From DATATB01 sp036268995 (GTDB taxonomy: Bacteria > Planctomycetota > Planctomycetia > Pirellulales > PNKZ01): 35,482 nucleotides of DNA. Below, piece after piece: positions 1 through 7,889 of this stretch. Each line of letters starts with the position of its first letter. Position 1 is the first letter of the stretch. The stretch covers positions 1-35,482 of the forward strand of contig DATATB010000097.1 of the NCBI GenBank assembly GCA_036268995.1, written 5' to 3'. The translations under genes were made by a program, and so were the position numbers. Under the pieces are notes generated by a model. The model had not been told where the DNA came from. It was given only the letters and a program-made list of their open reading frames with translations, and did not search any database.

Positions 1-49
1 GCCGCTCGTCCTCGTTCAAATCCTCCAGCGCGAAGCCCAGCCGTCCCAT
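1..49 (-). CDS. Start of an unidentified gene, cut by the left window edge
   Basis: Reading leftward from an ATG at 49, sixteen codons stay open to the window edge (the peptide begins MGRLGFALEDLNEDER). A perfect AGGAGG Shine-Dalgarno lies about 8 bases upstream of this ATG, which is the main reason to call it a gene. The product is acidic and too short to assign to a family. It is transcribed divergently from ricT, so the 247 bases between 49 and 297 should hold promoters for both directions. Confidence 0.6.
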   Translation of the reverse strand, partial: MGRLGFALEDLNEDER

Positions 50-169
50 CGCTCCGTCCTCCTGTAAGCGGAAAATAGGCAAACCCCTCCCAACAGCTTA
101 CCAAGCCGCCGATTTTCCACCCACAATCGAGACGCTCTCACCCGCCCGATTGCCCAACCAGCAATCAAC

Positions 170-198
170 TTCCCGGCGCCTGGAGGGGCGGCTATACT
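170..198 (+). promoter_or_regulatory. Candidate promoter for ricT
   Basis: A TATACT box at 193-198 matches the sigma70 -10 consensus in five of six positions. A weak -35 (TTCCCG, 170-175) lies 17 bases upstream. Transcription would begin near 205, giving a leader of about 90 nt that contains the hairpin at 247-276. A similar TATACTGCC sequence lies upstream of the RRM gene at 11811. The -35 match is poor, so the assignment is tentative. Confidence 0.35.
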
Positions 199-246
199 GC
201 CAATCTTCGCCTGGCCTATCCGAGTGGCTGGCTGAGTTCGGCCACT

Positions 247-276
247 GGTGCCGGATCGCGAGACAGTTCCGGCACC
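247..276 (+). other. Perfect 9-bp inverted repeat in the ricT leader
   Basis: GGTGCCGGA (247-255) and TCCGGCACC (268-276) are perfect inverted complements around a 12-base loop. The element ends 20 bases before the ricT ATG at 297, so in RNA it would form a strong hairpin just upstream of the ribosome binding region. It could be a regulatory hairpin, a protein site or a small dispersed palindrome. No T-tract follows, so it is not a standard terminator. Confidence 0.45.
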
Positions 277-296
277 TTGCTTGACGGTTGCGTCCT

Positions 297-1127
297 ATGC
301 CCAAGTACGTCGTGCGTTGCGGTGTGATGCGTTCGCTGGGAGTCTTCTCTACCAGCGGCGGGGATGTCATGCGGCGGGGCACCAAGGTCATTGCCCGCAC
401 CGATCGAGGGCTCGAGGCGGGCGAGGTGCTGTGCGAGGCGACCGACGAAGTGGCCGGTCAGCTCAACGACCCGCGCCGCGGCCAGATCGTGCGCCGCATG
501 ACGAGCGACGACGAAACCGAAGCGGCCCGCGTCCAGGCTAAGCAGCGCGAGGAGTTCGCCAACTGCCAGCGCATCGTCGGGCAATTGGGCCTGGCCATGC
601 AGTTGGTGGACGTCGAACATGTGTTTGGCGGCGAGCGGATCGTGATCTATTACCTGGCCGAAAACCGCGTCGATTTCCGCGAGCTGGTCAAGCTGCTGGC
701 GGCCGAATTTCAGACGCGCGTCGAAATGCGACAGATCGGCGTCCGCGACGAGGCCAAGCTGCTGGCCGACTATGGCGACTGCGGCAAGCCGGTCTGCTGC
801 AACACGCACCTCTCGGAAATGCCGCCAGTTTCGATGAAGATGGCCAAGCTGCAAAAGGCCACGCTCGATCCGAACAAGATCTCAGGGCGCTGCGGGCGAC
901 TGAAATGCTGCCTGCGCTACGAATATGACACGTATGAAGGGCTGCAAAAGGATTTGCCGGCGATCGGCGCGCAAGTCATCACAGCCAAGGGCCGCGGCCG
1001 CGTGCTGGCCCAGGAGATCCTGGCCGGCCAATTGTTGGTAGAAATGGAAGACCGGCGGCGCGTGCTGGTGCCCTCGGCCGAAGTGCTCAGCGTGCTCGGC
1101 GGCGGCGCTGCGATGTCGAACAACTAG
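297..1127 (+). CDS. ricT: PSP1-domain protein, RicT/YaaT type
   Basis: The 276-residue product has the full PSP1 C-terminal domain layout. Two cysteine clusters typical of RicT are visible: CGKPVCC near residue 160 and RCGRLKCC near residue 195. In Bacillus, RicT works with RicA and RicF in an Fe-S-containing complex that promotes RNase Y-dependent mRNA maturation. Neither RicA nor RicF is seen here, so the partner set may differ in this organism. ATG at 297 is preferred over an in-frame TTG at 288 because the family begins at about MPKYVVR. A Minf_1886 gene follows 59 bases downstream in the same direction. The family call is strong; the RNase Y role is carried over from Bacillus. Confidence 0.85.
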   Translation: MPKYVVRCGVMRSLGVFSTSGGDVMRRGTKVIARTDRGLEAGEVLCEATDEVAGQLNDPRRGQIVRRMTSDDETEAARVQAKQREEFANCQRIVGQLGLAMQLVDVEHVFGGERIVIYYLAENRVDFRELVKLLAAEFQTRVEMRQIGVRDEAKLLADYGDCGKPVCCNTHLSEMPPVSMKMAKLQKATLDPNKISGRCGRLKCCLRYEYDTYEGLQKDLPAIGAQVITAKGRGRVLAQEILAGQLLVEMEDRRRVLVPSAEVLSVLGGGAAMSNN

Positions 1128-1186
1128 AATTGGCCAGCCATTGAACGTCGCGAATCCTTGCCCTTTATTCAGCATTCACGTTTCAC

Positions 1187-1618
1187 ATGAGTGAAGCTCC
1201 GCAAAACATCATCGACCTGCTGCGCCAGGACCGGCGCTACAAGCTCGAGGCCTACGATTTCGTGTTCGAGGCCTTGCGTTTCGGGCACGAGGCGCTGGGC
1301 ATGGGCGTGCCGGAAGCTGCGGGTACGCCCCCCGCCGGCGAGACGGAGGAGGACGAAGGCTCGGAGCGGCATCTGACGCCGCAAGAATTGTGCGAAGCGA
1401 TTCGGCTGTACGCCATCGAGCAGTATGGCCAGATGGCGCGTTGCGTGCTCGAAAGTTGGGGCGTGCGCTCGACCGGCGATTTCGGCGAGATCGTGTTCAA
1501 CTTGATCGGCATCGGCAAGATGCGCAAGACCGATCGCGACCGCCGCGAGGATTTTGACGACGTGTTCGACTTCCAGACAGATCTGCAGGCCCAGTTCAGC
1601 CCACACCCGCCGCGCTAG
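1187..1618 (+). CDS. Minf_1886 family protein (Planctomycetes/Verrucomicrobia-restricted)
   Basis: This 143-residue soluble protein has no signal peptide or membrane segment. It opens with an I-x-x-L-L-x-x-D-x-R-Y-x-x-x-A-Y-x-F-V pattern. A second conserved block follows at about residues 62-110, containing LTPQELCEAIR, QYGQMAR and GDFGEIVFNLIGIG. This arrangement matches the Minf_1886 family, which is known mainly from Planctomycetes and Verrucomicrobia and has no established function. Residues 45-60 form a low-complexity acidic linker. It probably lies in an operon with ricT and the small membrane protein downstream. Confidence 0.8.
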   Translation: MSEAPQNIIDLLRQDRRYKLEAYDFVFEALRFGHEALGMGVPEAAGTPPAGETEEDEGSERHLTPQELCEAIRLYAIEQYGQMARCVLESWGVRSTGDFGEIVFNLIGIGKMRKTDRDRREDFDDVFDFQTDLQAQFSPHPPR

Positions 1619-1662
1619 CAGTCATCTCCGACGTAGCCCAGGGCACAGGACACCCGTCAAGC

Positions 1663-1809
1663 TTGAATACCAAAGACCGGCCGCCGAGCGGCGCCCCGCC
1701 GACCTCGCCTTCCCGGCCGTCGAGCTTCAACAAGGCCTTCCTGGCCATCACCGCCGCGGCGCTGGTCGCGTGGGTGATCTTCCTGCTGGTCGTGGCGCTA
1801 AAGTACTGA
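1663..1809 (+). CDS. Small 48-residue single-pass membrane protein, TTG start
   Basis: From TTG at 1663 the frame encodes a Pro/Ser/Arg-rich N-terminal half (about residues 5-22). A single hydrophobic helix follows (about residues 26-45: AFLAITAAALVAWVIFLLVV) and the protein ends in ALKY before TGA at 1807-1809. The switch from a disordered basic stretch to a clean membrane helix at the very C-terminus is unlikely for a random frame in this GC-rich DNA. There is no ATG or GTG in frame, and the Shine-Dalgarno is weak (AGGA at 1647-1650, about 12 bases away). The gene lies 44 bases after the Minf_1886 gene in the same direction. Its topology would place the N-terminus in the cytoplasm. Function is unknown. 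Confidence 0.6.
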   Translation: MNTKDRPPSGAPPTSPSRPSSFNKAFLAITAAALVAWVIFLLVVALKY

Positions 1810-1832
1810 GCCGCGCTTCAATTGAACGGGTC

Positions 1833-4800
1833 TTAATGCGCCATCTTGCCGGATTCGGCCGAGGGCTCGCGGTGACCGTAGAAGCTGTAGAGCACGGGCA
1901 TCAGATAGCGAGTCAGGAACAGCGTGCTGATCATGCCGCCGACGACCACGATCGCTAGCGGCCGCTGGGTCTGCGAGCCGATGCGCGTGGAAAGCGCGGC
2001 CGGCAGCAGGCCGAAGATCGCAGTCAGTGCCGTCATCATCACGGGACGCACGCGCTTCTCGGCTCCCTGCATGATGGCGTCATGCAGGGACATCCCGTGA
2101 AAGCGCAATTGGTTGAAATACGAGATCATCAGCAGTCCGTCCATGATGGCCACGCCGAAAATGGAGATGAAGCCGACGGCGGCCGAGATGCTGAAATTCG
2201 TGCCGGTGAGCAGCAAGGCCCAAACGCCGCCCATCGACAGGGCCACGACGTTTGAAAAGACCAGCAGCGCGTCCAGGAAGGAATGGAAGGCCAGGTATAG
2301 CAGGACGAAGATCAACGACAGCGACAGCGGAATGATATACATCAGCCGATGCTCGGCCTCTTGCATCTCCTGGAACTCGCCGCTCCACTCGGCTCGGTAC
2401 GGAGCCTCGAACAACTTCTTGGTCTTGTCCTGGGCTTCGGCCACGGCACTGGCCAGGTCGCGGCCGCGGACGCTGAACTTGACGGCGATCAGCCGGTTGC
2501 CCTGCTCGCGATAGATGGTCGAGGCACCCGAGCGGATGAAGTGGCCGTGGGGGTCGTGCCGGCCCTGGTTGTCGATCGGCGTGACGAAATCTCGCAGGCG
2601 GCGGCGCGGCGCATTGGCAAAGTTGTTGAACGTGCCGCCGAACTCGCTGCCGGTCAGCGCCGGCATGTCGATGTTCATGCCCAGCTTCGAGAGCCCCGAG
2701 CTTTGACCCGTGGCAAAGGTCCCGGCCACGCTGGGCGCATTGCCGCCGGTGATCTGGTTGTTGGAAATGTCGACGGGAATATTGAGAATCGATTGCTCGC
2801 TGGAGCGCAGCTGCTCGGGCCAGCGCAGGGCGATATCGAACCGCTTTTCGCCTTCGATCAATTGCGAGCACTGCTTGCCGCCCACGGCCGTCTGCACGAC
2901 GTCCTCGACGTCGGCCACGCTCACGCCCCAGTAGTTGCACTTTTTGGGGTCGACGGGAATTTCCAGGTTTGGCTGGCCTTTGACGCGGAAGATGCCCACG
3001 TTCTTGATGCCGTCGATCCCCTCGAGACCGATCTTCAACTGATCGGCAATCCGCTCCAGTTCGTCGAGATCGGGGCCGATGATCTTCACCGAGTTGTCGC
3101 CCTTGACGCCCGAGAGCGCCTCCATCACGTTGTCGCGGATATTTTGCGAAAAGTTCCAGTTCACGCCCACGATCTCGCGGTTGAGCTCGCGGTTCATGGC
3201 CTCGCTCAGCTCTTGCTTGGTGCGCGGGCGGGCCGAGTGGAACCAGGCCTGCCAGCCGCGCACGGGCACCACGGCCGGCCACTCGTTCTGCTTCTTCAGC
3301 GGCACGAAGAATTCGGAGTTGTAGAAACCCGTGGGGTCGGTGCCGTCGTCGGGGCGGCCCGTCTGGTTGACCACCACGCGGATTTCCGGGTACTTGCGCA
3401 TAATTTCGCGGGCCCGCGTCGCCTTCGACGCGGCTTCGTCCATCGAAATGCTGATGGGAAACGTGCCGCGGATCCAGAGGTTGCCTTCTTCCAACTCGGG
3501 CATGAATTCGCGTCCCAGCAGCGGCAGCAAGGCGCCGGTGATGACGACCAGGCTGCCCATGAAAGCCACCGTCGCCCAGCGATACTTCAGGCAGCGCTCG
3601 AGTTGCCGCAGATAGCCGCTCTTGAGCCTTCGCACCAGGAAGTTGTCCTGCACCGGCCGCAACTGGCGGAAGCACAGCAGGCACAACACCGGCGCCACGC
3701 TCAGGGCCAGCACCAGCGCGCCGGCCAGGGCAAAGGCATAGGTGTCGGCCATGGGGCCGAAGATCTGTCCCTCGGGCCCCTGCATGGTGAACAGCGGCAG
3801 AAAGGCGCAGACCATGATGGCGGTGGTGAAGAACAGGCTTTTTTCGACTTCGCGCGTAGCCGACAGGATCCGCTCGCGCAGCGGCAGGCCCAAGTTCTCG
3901 CCCGATGCCAGGTGCCGGTAAATGTTTTCAACCATGATCACCGACGAATCGACGATGATGCCGAAGTCGACGGCGCCGATGGACAGCAGGTTGGCGCTTT
4001 TGCCGCGTAAAAACAGCATGGCGAAGGCGAACAACAGCGCCAGCGGAATGTTGACGGCCACGATCAGCGCGCTGCGCACGTTGCTCAGGAACATCAGCAG
4101 GATCACGGTGACCAGGACCATGCCCAGTATCAGGTTCTCGTGCACCGTTTCGGTCGTGACGTGGATCAACTCGCTGCGGTCGTAATACGGCTCGACTTTC
4201 ACGCCCGGCAGCAGGGTGGTCTGATCGCTGTTGAGTTCCGCGATTTTCGCTTCCAGGTCGTGCAAGGCCGGCAGCGAAGCCTCGTTTTTGCGCAACAGCA
4301 CGATGCCTTGCACCTTGTCGGGCTCGTCCACCCAAATGCGGTTGCCGCCCTTGTCCAATAGTTCTTTGCCTTGGGCGTCCAGCGCCGGCCGACTCATGGC
4401 CACGCGACCCAAGCGCGGCAGGTGGCCCACGACGACGCCTTGCTTGCCGATGTCCTCGGCGTAGCGTAGCGGCCCCCCTTCGACAACGTCCTCGACGCGG
4501 ATCGGCAGGCTATTGATCGAGGTGATGACGACCTGCCGAATACGCATCACGCGCCGCTCTTCTTCGCTGCGTATGTAATTGGCGGCCACGGCCGGATGGT
4601 GGGCGCGCAGCACCTGCGGGGCGCGGGTCGGATCGAGCCCGCCGCCGATCAGCCCGATGCCGCGGACGTTGAGCAGGTTTTCGCCTTCGACCAGGTAGTC
4701 GCCGCCCACGTTGGCGTTGCTGTTCTGGATGGCGCTTTGCAGCTTGTCGAGCGTGATGCCGTAGCGCACCATCCGTTCGGGATCGGGATGAATCTCGTAG

Positions 4801-5366
4801 CGCTTGACGCTGCCGCCGCCGCTGACGATGTCGATGATCCGCGGCACGCGCCGGAACTGCCGCTCGAGCACCCAGTCCTGCAGGCTCTTCACGTCGTTGA
4901 GACTGTAGATATCGCGGCCCAGCGCGTCGGTCGGGCTGCGCAGCGTATAGCGCATGATCTCGCCCGTCGGGCTCTGCGGCGACAGGCTGGGGCTGGTTCC
5001 CGGCGGCAATCCGTCGACGAACTGCAGGCGGTTGATCACCTCCTGCCGCGCCTTCTGGTAATCGACGCTGTAGTCGAACTGGTTGCGCAAGTGCGACAAG
5101 CCGAACAGCGACTTGCTGCGCGTGTATTTGAGGCCGGGCATGCCGGCCAGCGCCACTTCCAACGGAATCGTGACCTGCCGCTCCACCTCTTCGGCGCTGG
5201 CGCCGGGATATTTGGCAATCACCTCGATGATTGCCGGGGCGGGGTCGGGATAGGCTTCGACGTTGACGTTGAAGAATGCGTATCCGCCGACTGCCGTCAG
5301 GGCCAACGCCAAGAGGACGACGATCAGCGGGTTGCCCAAACTCCAATCAATAAGTTTTCGGACCAT
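1833..5366 (-). CDS. Heavy-metal efflux RND pump, CzcA/CusA family
   Basis: This 1177-residue inner-membrane transporter is the proton-driven pump of a tripartite metal exporter. The N-terminus (IDWSLGNPLIVVLLALALT) is the first membrane helix, followed by the VEAYPDPAPAIIEVIAKYPGAS-like porter region. The fourth helix carries DFGIIVDSSVIMVEN (about residues 467-481). Its D467, D473 and E480 correspond to the CzcA proton-relay acids, favouring a divalent-cation (Zn/Co/Cd-like) pump over a Cu/Ag one; the substrate is inferred. The protein is over 100 residues longer than most CusA/CzcA proteins, with extra segments near residues 240-350 and 870-950. Its ATG overlaps the end of the adaptor gene by 20 bp, suggesting translational coupling. 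No outer-membrane channel gene is adjacent. Confidence 0.9.
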   Translation of the reverse strand: MVRKLIDWSLGNPLIVVLLALALTAVGGYAFFNVNVEAYPDPAPAIIEVIAKYPGASAEEVERQVTIPLEVALAGMPGLKYTRSKSLFGLSHLRNQFDYSVDYQKARQEVINRLQFVDGLPPGTSPSLSPQSPTGEIMRYTLRSPTDALGRDIYSLNDVKSLQDWVLERQFRRVPRIIDIVSGGGSVKRYEIHPDPERMVRYGITLDKLQSAIQNSNANVGGDYLVEGENLLNVRGIGLIGGGLDPTRAPQVLRAHHPAVAANYIRSEEERRVMRIRQVVITSINSLPIRVEDVVEGGPLRYAEDIGKQGVVVGHLPRLGRVAMSRPALDAQGKELLDKGGNRIWVDEPDKVQGIVLLRKNEASLPALHDLEAKIAELNSDQTTLLPGVKVEPYYDRSELIHVTTETVHENLILGMVLVTVILLMFLSNVRSALIVAVNIPLALLFAFAMLFLRGKSANLLSIGAVDFGIIVDSSVIMVENIYRHLASGENLGLPLRERILSATREVEKSLFFTTAIMVCAFLPLFTMQGPEGQIFGPMADTYAFALAGALVLALSVAPVLCLLCFRQLRPVQDNFLVRRLKSGYLRQLERCLKYRWATVAFMGSLVVITGALLPLLGREFMPELEEGNLWIRGTFPISISMDEAASKATRAREIMRKYPEIRVVVNQTGRPDDGTDPTGFYNSEFFVPLKKQNEWPAVVPVRGWQAWFHSARPRTKQELSEAMNRELNREIVGVNWNFSQNIRDNVMEALSGVKGDNSVKIIGPDLDELERIADQLKIGLEGIDGIKNVGIFRVKGQPNLEIPVDPKKCNYWGVSVADVEDVVQTAVGGKQCSQLIEGEKRFDIALRWPEQLRSSEQSILNIPVDISNNQITGGNAPSVAGTFATGQSSGLSKLGMNIDMPALTGSEFGGTFNNFANAPRRRLRDFVTPIDNQGRHDPHGHFIRSGASTIYREQGNRLIAVKFSVRGRDLASAVAEAQDKTKKLFEAPYRAEWSGEFQEMQEAEHRLMYIIPLSLSLIFVLLYLAFHSFLDALLVFSNVVALSMGGVWALLLTGTNFSISAAVGFISIFGVAIMDGLLMISYFNQLRFHGMSLHDAIMQGAEKRVRPVMMTALTAIFGLLPAALSTRIGSQTQRPLAIVVVGGMISTLFLTRYLMPVLYSFYGHREPSAESGKMAH

Positions 5367-6795
5367 GCGTACTACTGGATTTGCGAGAGCTTTTGGGAAC
5401 CGCCGGCGCGGACGAAGGTTGTTGATTGACCGCGTCGGACTGCAAGTCGCTCAGCTCGCTCGACAGCTGCAGGCCGCCCGAGACGATGACCCGCTGGCCT
5501 GCCACGAGCGCCTCGGCACCGCCCCGCGCTTCGTCGCCGTTGGGGTGCGAGCGGATATAAGCCAGCTCGCGGCCACGGCGCACGACCGCCACCTTGCGCC
5601 GGGCGAACTCATGCCGGTCCGCGTCCGTCTCGACAAACACCACGCCCCCTTCGCCGTCTTCGATGAGGGCGCTGGTGGGCACCGCCACCATCGTCGGATC
5701 GGCGGGCAGTTGGATCGTGGCGGTCACAAATTGACCGATGCTCAGCCGGCCGTCGCGATTGTCCAGCGAGCCCATCACCGCGCCCGAATGCTGCGTGGGA
5801 TCGATGATCTTGCCGATGACGTCGATCTTGCCGGGCACGGGAATGTCGTTCGGATCGCTCTTGAGGTCGATCAGCCAGTGCTGCCGCTCGGGCGGCAGGG
5901 CCTTGATCAGGGCCAGGTCTTCTTCGTAGGCGTTGGCAAACACCTGTACGCGGCTGAGATCGGCGATCTTGAACAAGTCCTGTGAGTTGGCGACGATGTC
6001 GCCCACGTTGAAGTTCTTTTCGACGATGATGCCCTCGATCGGCGAACGGACTTCCGTCTCGGCCCAGGTCTTGGCCAACTGCTTGTCGTATTTCACCGCC
6101 CGGGCTTGGATATCGTGGGCCTCGCGATGCACGGCCGCGATTTCGTCTTCAGTGAGCCGCCACGACCGCAGCGTGCGCTCGGCGCGTTCGACGGCAATGA
6201 TATCGCCTTCGTAGGTCCGCTCGGCCTCGTGGATCGTGCGTTCGGGGACTGTGCCCTTTTCCACCGCGCGATAGCGCTGCAACATCGAGTAATCGATCGC
6301 CAACTTGCTGAGCGCGTCGATCAGCTCGCTTTTCTTTTCACCGACGTCCTTGCTCCACACGATGGCCAGCACCTGGTTCTTGTGGACTTGATCGCCGAAG
6401 CGGAGCGTGCGGCGCACCTTCGGTTGGCCCGCCGCGTCCGGCTCGATGAACGTTCCCATGCTCACCACTTCGCCGTCGAAGCGCGAGTGGGCTCGCACCA
6501 TGCGGGCGGGGTCGAGAAAAATCGAGCCCGGCAGCCGCAGCGCTTCCGGCGGGGGCGCGGGGCGGACCTCGACCACATGAATGTCGAGAACCTTCAATCC
6601 CTCTTTCGAGATGTGCAACGAGTCTTTGCCGCCGCTAGCTAATTGTAACAAATCCTGAACCGCTGCTTGATCGGCGTTGGGCTCGGTCTCCGACGCTTGG
6701 ACGCTGTGCAGACGCGTCCAAGGACGCAGAACGACCAGTGCCGCGATCACGGCGACGACAACCACCAGCGAGACCAGGGCGCGGGACAACTTCAT
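5347..6795 (-). CDS. Periplasmic adaptor subunit of metal RND efflux system (CusB/CzcB-like)
   Basis: This 482-residue membrane-fusion protein would link the pump downstream to an outer-membrane channel. An N-terminal membrane anchor or signal (ALVSLVVVVAVIAALVVL) is followed by a barrel-sandwich half (RAHSRFDGEVVSMG), a long helical hairpin (about residues 155-245) and the second lipoyl half (RSPIEGIIVEKNFNVGDIV). A beta-barrel region with VPTSALIEDGEGGVVFVE and a Ser/Lys-rich tail (SSAPAVPKSSRKSSSTHGP) complete it. No Met-rich or His-rich metal-binding extension is visible. ATG at 6795 has no strong Shine-Dalgarno, but a good promoter lies about 75 bases upstream. It is the first gene of the two-gene efflux operon. 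Confidence 0.88.
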   Translation of the reverse strand: MKLSRALVSLVVVVAVIAALVVLRPWTRLHSVQASETEPNADQAAVQDLLQLASGGKDSLHISKEGLKVLDIHVVEVRPAPPPEALRLPGSIFLDPARMVRAHSRFDGEVVSMGTFIEPDAAGQPKVRRTLRFGDQVHKNQVLAIVWSKDVGEKKSELIDALSKLAIDYSMLQRYRAVEKGTVPERTIHEAERTYEGDIIAVERAERTLRSWRLTEDEIAAVHREAHDIQARAVKYDKQLAKTWAETEVRSPIEGIIVEKNFNVGDIVANSQDLFKIADLSRVQVFANAYEEDLALIKALPPERQHWLIDLKSDPNDIPVPGKIDVIGKIIDPTQHSGAVMGSLDNRDGRLSIGQFVTATIQLPADPTMVAVPTSALIEDGEGGVVFVETDADRHEFARRKVAVVRRGRELAYIRSHPNGDEARGGAEALVAGQRVIVSGGLQLSSELSDLQSDAVNQQPSSAPAVPKSSRKSSSTHGPKTY

Positions 6796-6871
6796 GGCGG
6801 TTTTGAGCTTTCGGAGCCGAAGGAGCCCGATTCATCGGGCCGGGAGGAGGAGGGCCGTTGCCAAACAGGCA

Positions 6872-6900
6872 ATTATCGCCCTGTTTTACGTTCTACGCAA
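6872..6900 (-). promoter_or_regulatory. Promoter of the RND efflux operon
   Basis: On the minus strand TTGCGT (6900-6895) and GATAAT (6877-6872) are separated by exactly 17 bases, a good sigma70-type arrangement. Transcription would start near 6865 and give a leader of about 70 nt before the adaptor ATG at 6795. No MerR-type elongated spacer or clear metal-regulator dyad is seen. Confidence 0.6.
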
Positions 6901-6975
6901 TTTGGTCTGGGAAGTTTGGTCGGAAAAGACGGCCGATCTTTTCGTGGTCTGCCGTTGTCGGTAAGGTGTCGCGCG

Positions 6976-7000
6976 GTAGGCGCCGCGAACCAAGCGGCAC
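6976..7000. repeat. Dispersed palindromic repeat, GTGCCGC/GCGGCAC family, copy A
   Basis: This 25-base sequence matches the one at 23008-23032 at 22 of 25 positions. The core is GCGCCGC...GCGGCAC; copy B has the perfect 7-bp arms GTGCCGC and GCGGCAC. It lies in a long divergent intergenic region, outside any gene. Confidence 0.6.
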
Positions 7001-7099
7001 CATTGAGCGCCGGCCGCGGCACAAGCCCGGAAGTCCGGCTCGGCTCGCCGCATCCACCCCCCACGTTGGGACGGTAAGCGGCCCGTTGCTCAGCCAGAT

Positions 7100-7143
7100 T
7101 TGAGGATTCGTTCGGTTTTGACCGATAATTCGGTGATAACGAA
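7100..7143 (+). promoter_or_regulatory. Promoter with overlapping nested dyads, upstream of the LpoB-like gene
   Basis: TTGAGG (7100-7105) and GATAAT (7124-7129) are separated by 18 bases, a plausible sigma70 promoter. Over it lies an outer dyad, TTCGTT (7107-7112) with AACGAA (7138-7143). Inside this are three alternating copies of a 5-base motif: TCGGT (7112-7116), ACCGA (7121-7125), TCGGT (7130-7134). The middle copy can pair with either neighbour. A dimeric repressor sitting here would cover the spacer and -10 box. The regulator is unknown. Confidence 0.45.
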
Positions 7144-7224
7144 CGAGCGCACGCCGAGCCGCAGTCAATCGACGAGCGCGCTAGCGGCGACGGATTCAGT
7201 CAGCATCGCAAGGAAGCGATTTCT

Positions 7225-7887
7225 ATGCACCGCCGAGACTTTCTGATTTCCAATTTTCTGCTGGGATGCGGAGCCTTGGCCGGCTCCGGCTGCCGCAGCA
7301 AGCAGTTTGCGGCCGTTCGTAGCCCGGGTCAGGCCGACATGGTCGGCAGCCATACGGCTGGGGCCGAAACCTATAAGCCGCTGGTTGAGGAAGCAGTCAA
7401 TAGCTTGCTGACGCGGCAAACCCCCCCGGTCACCCCGGCCGGAACTGCGCCGCCCCCCCCGTTGCGGATTTGCTTTGTCGCCGTCGAGAACAAGAGCGCG
7501 GAAGAGATCGGCGACTTCAAGGACCAGATCTACGAAGTCATCGATCTGAAGATCGTCAACTCGCACGTCTTTGCGCCGGTCAACAAGCGATTTGTCGACG
7601 CCGGCCTGATGCAGACGCGGCTGCGGCCCGACCAGCTCTTTGTGCCCGAGAATATGCGCAGCTTCACCTACGTGTTGGAGCAGCAAGGCCAGCCGTTCGA
7701 TTTCCTGCTGTACGCCACGATCACCTCCGGTACGACACATTCCAACAAGGACTATCAGCGGGATTACCTGCTGACGCTGGAGATGATCAACGTCAAGAGT
7801 GGCCAGTACGACAAGCAGGCCGCGTCGCTCTCGAAGGGATATCACCACTCGCGCATGAGCAAGTGGATCGATAATATCAAGAGCTAG
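7225..7887 (+). CDS. LpoB-like lipoprotein (penicillin-binding protein activator family)
   Basis: The 220-residue product begins with HRRDFL, a twin-arginine-like motif, then a hydrophobic stretch. Cysteines at about residues 15 and 23 (LLGC and GSGC) could be lipidated. Residues 80-215 follow the LpoB fold: a strand ICFVAVENKS, the helix FKDQIYEVIDLKIVNS, then FDFLLYATITSGT and the terminal strand YLLTLEMINVKSGQYDKQ. In E. coli LpoB is an outer-membrane lipoprotein that stimulates PBP1b. ATG at 7225 is preceded by AAGGAAG. The companion gene begins 2 bases after its stop. The fold family is likely; a role in peptidoglycan synthesis is inference. Confidence 0.7.
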   Translation: MHRRDFLISNFLLGCGALAGSGCRSKQFAAVRSPGQADMVGSHTAGAETYKPLVEEAVNSLLTRQTPPVTPAGTAPPPPLRICFVAVENKSAEEIGDFKDQIYEVIDLKIVNSHVFAPVNKRFVDAGLMQTRLRPDQLFVPENMRSFTYVLEQQGQPFDFLLYATITSGTTHSNKDYQRDYLLTLEMINVKSGQYDKQAASLSKGYHHSRMSKWIDNIKS

Positions 7888-7889
7888 CC

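Larger units (their letters stand above)
6796..7224. other. Divergent intergenic region between efflux operon and lipoprotein pair
   Basis: This 429-base stretch holds the leftward efflux promoter (6872-6900), a dispersed palindromic repeat (6976-7000), and a rightward promoter with overlapping dyads (7100-7143). Frames open across it are short, poorly initiated and overlapping in several phases, so no protein-coding gene is called here. Confidence 0.6.

Noticed and set aside
2349..4010. Long plus-strand frame (553 codons) opposite the RND pump gene
   Set aside because: It is antisense to a strongly supported transporter gene, has a His/Gln/Ala-rich composition typical of reversed GC-rich codons, and shows no domain.
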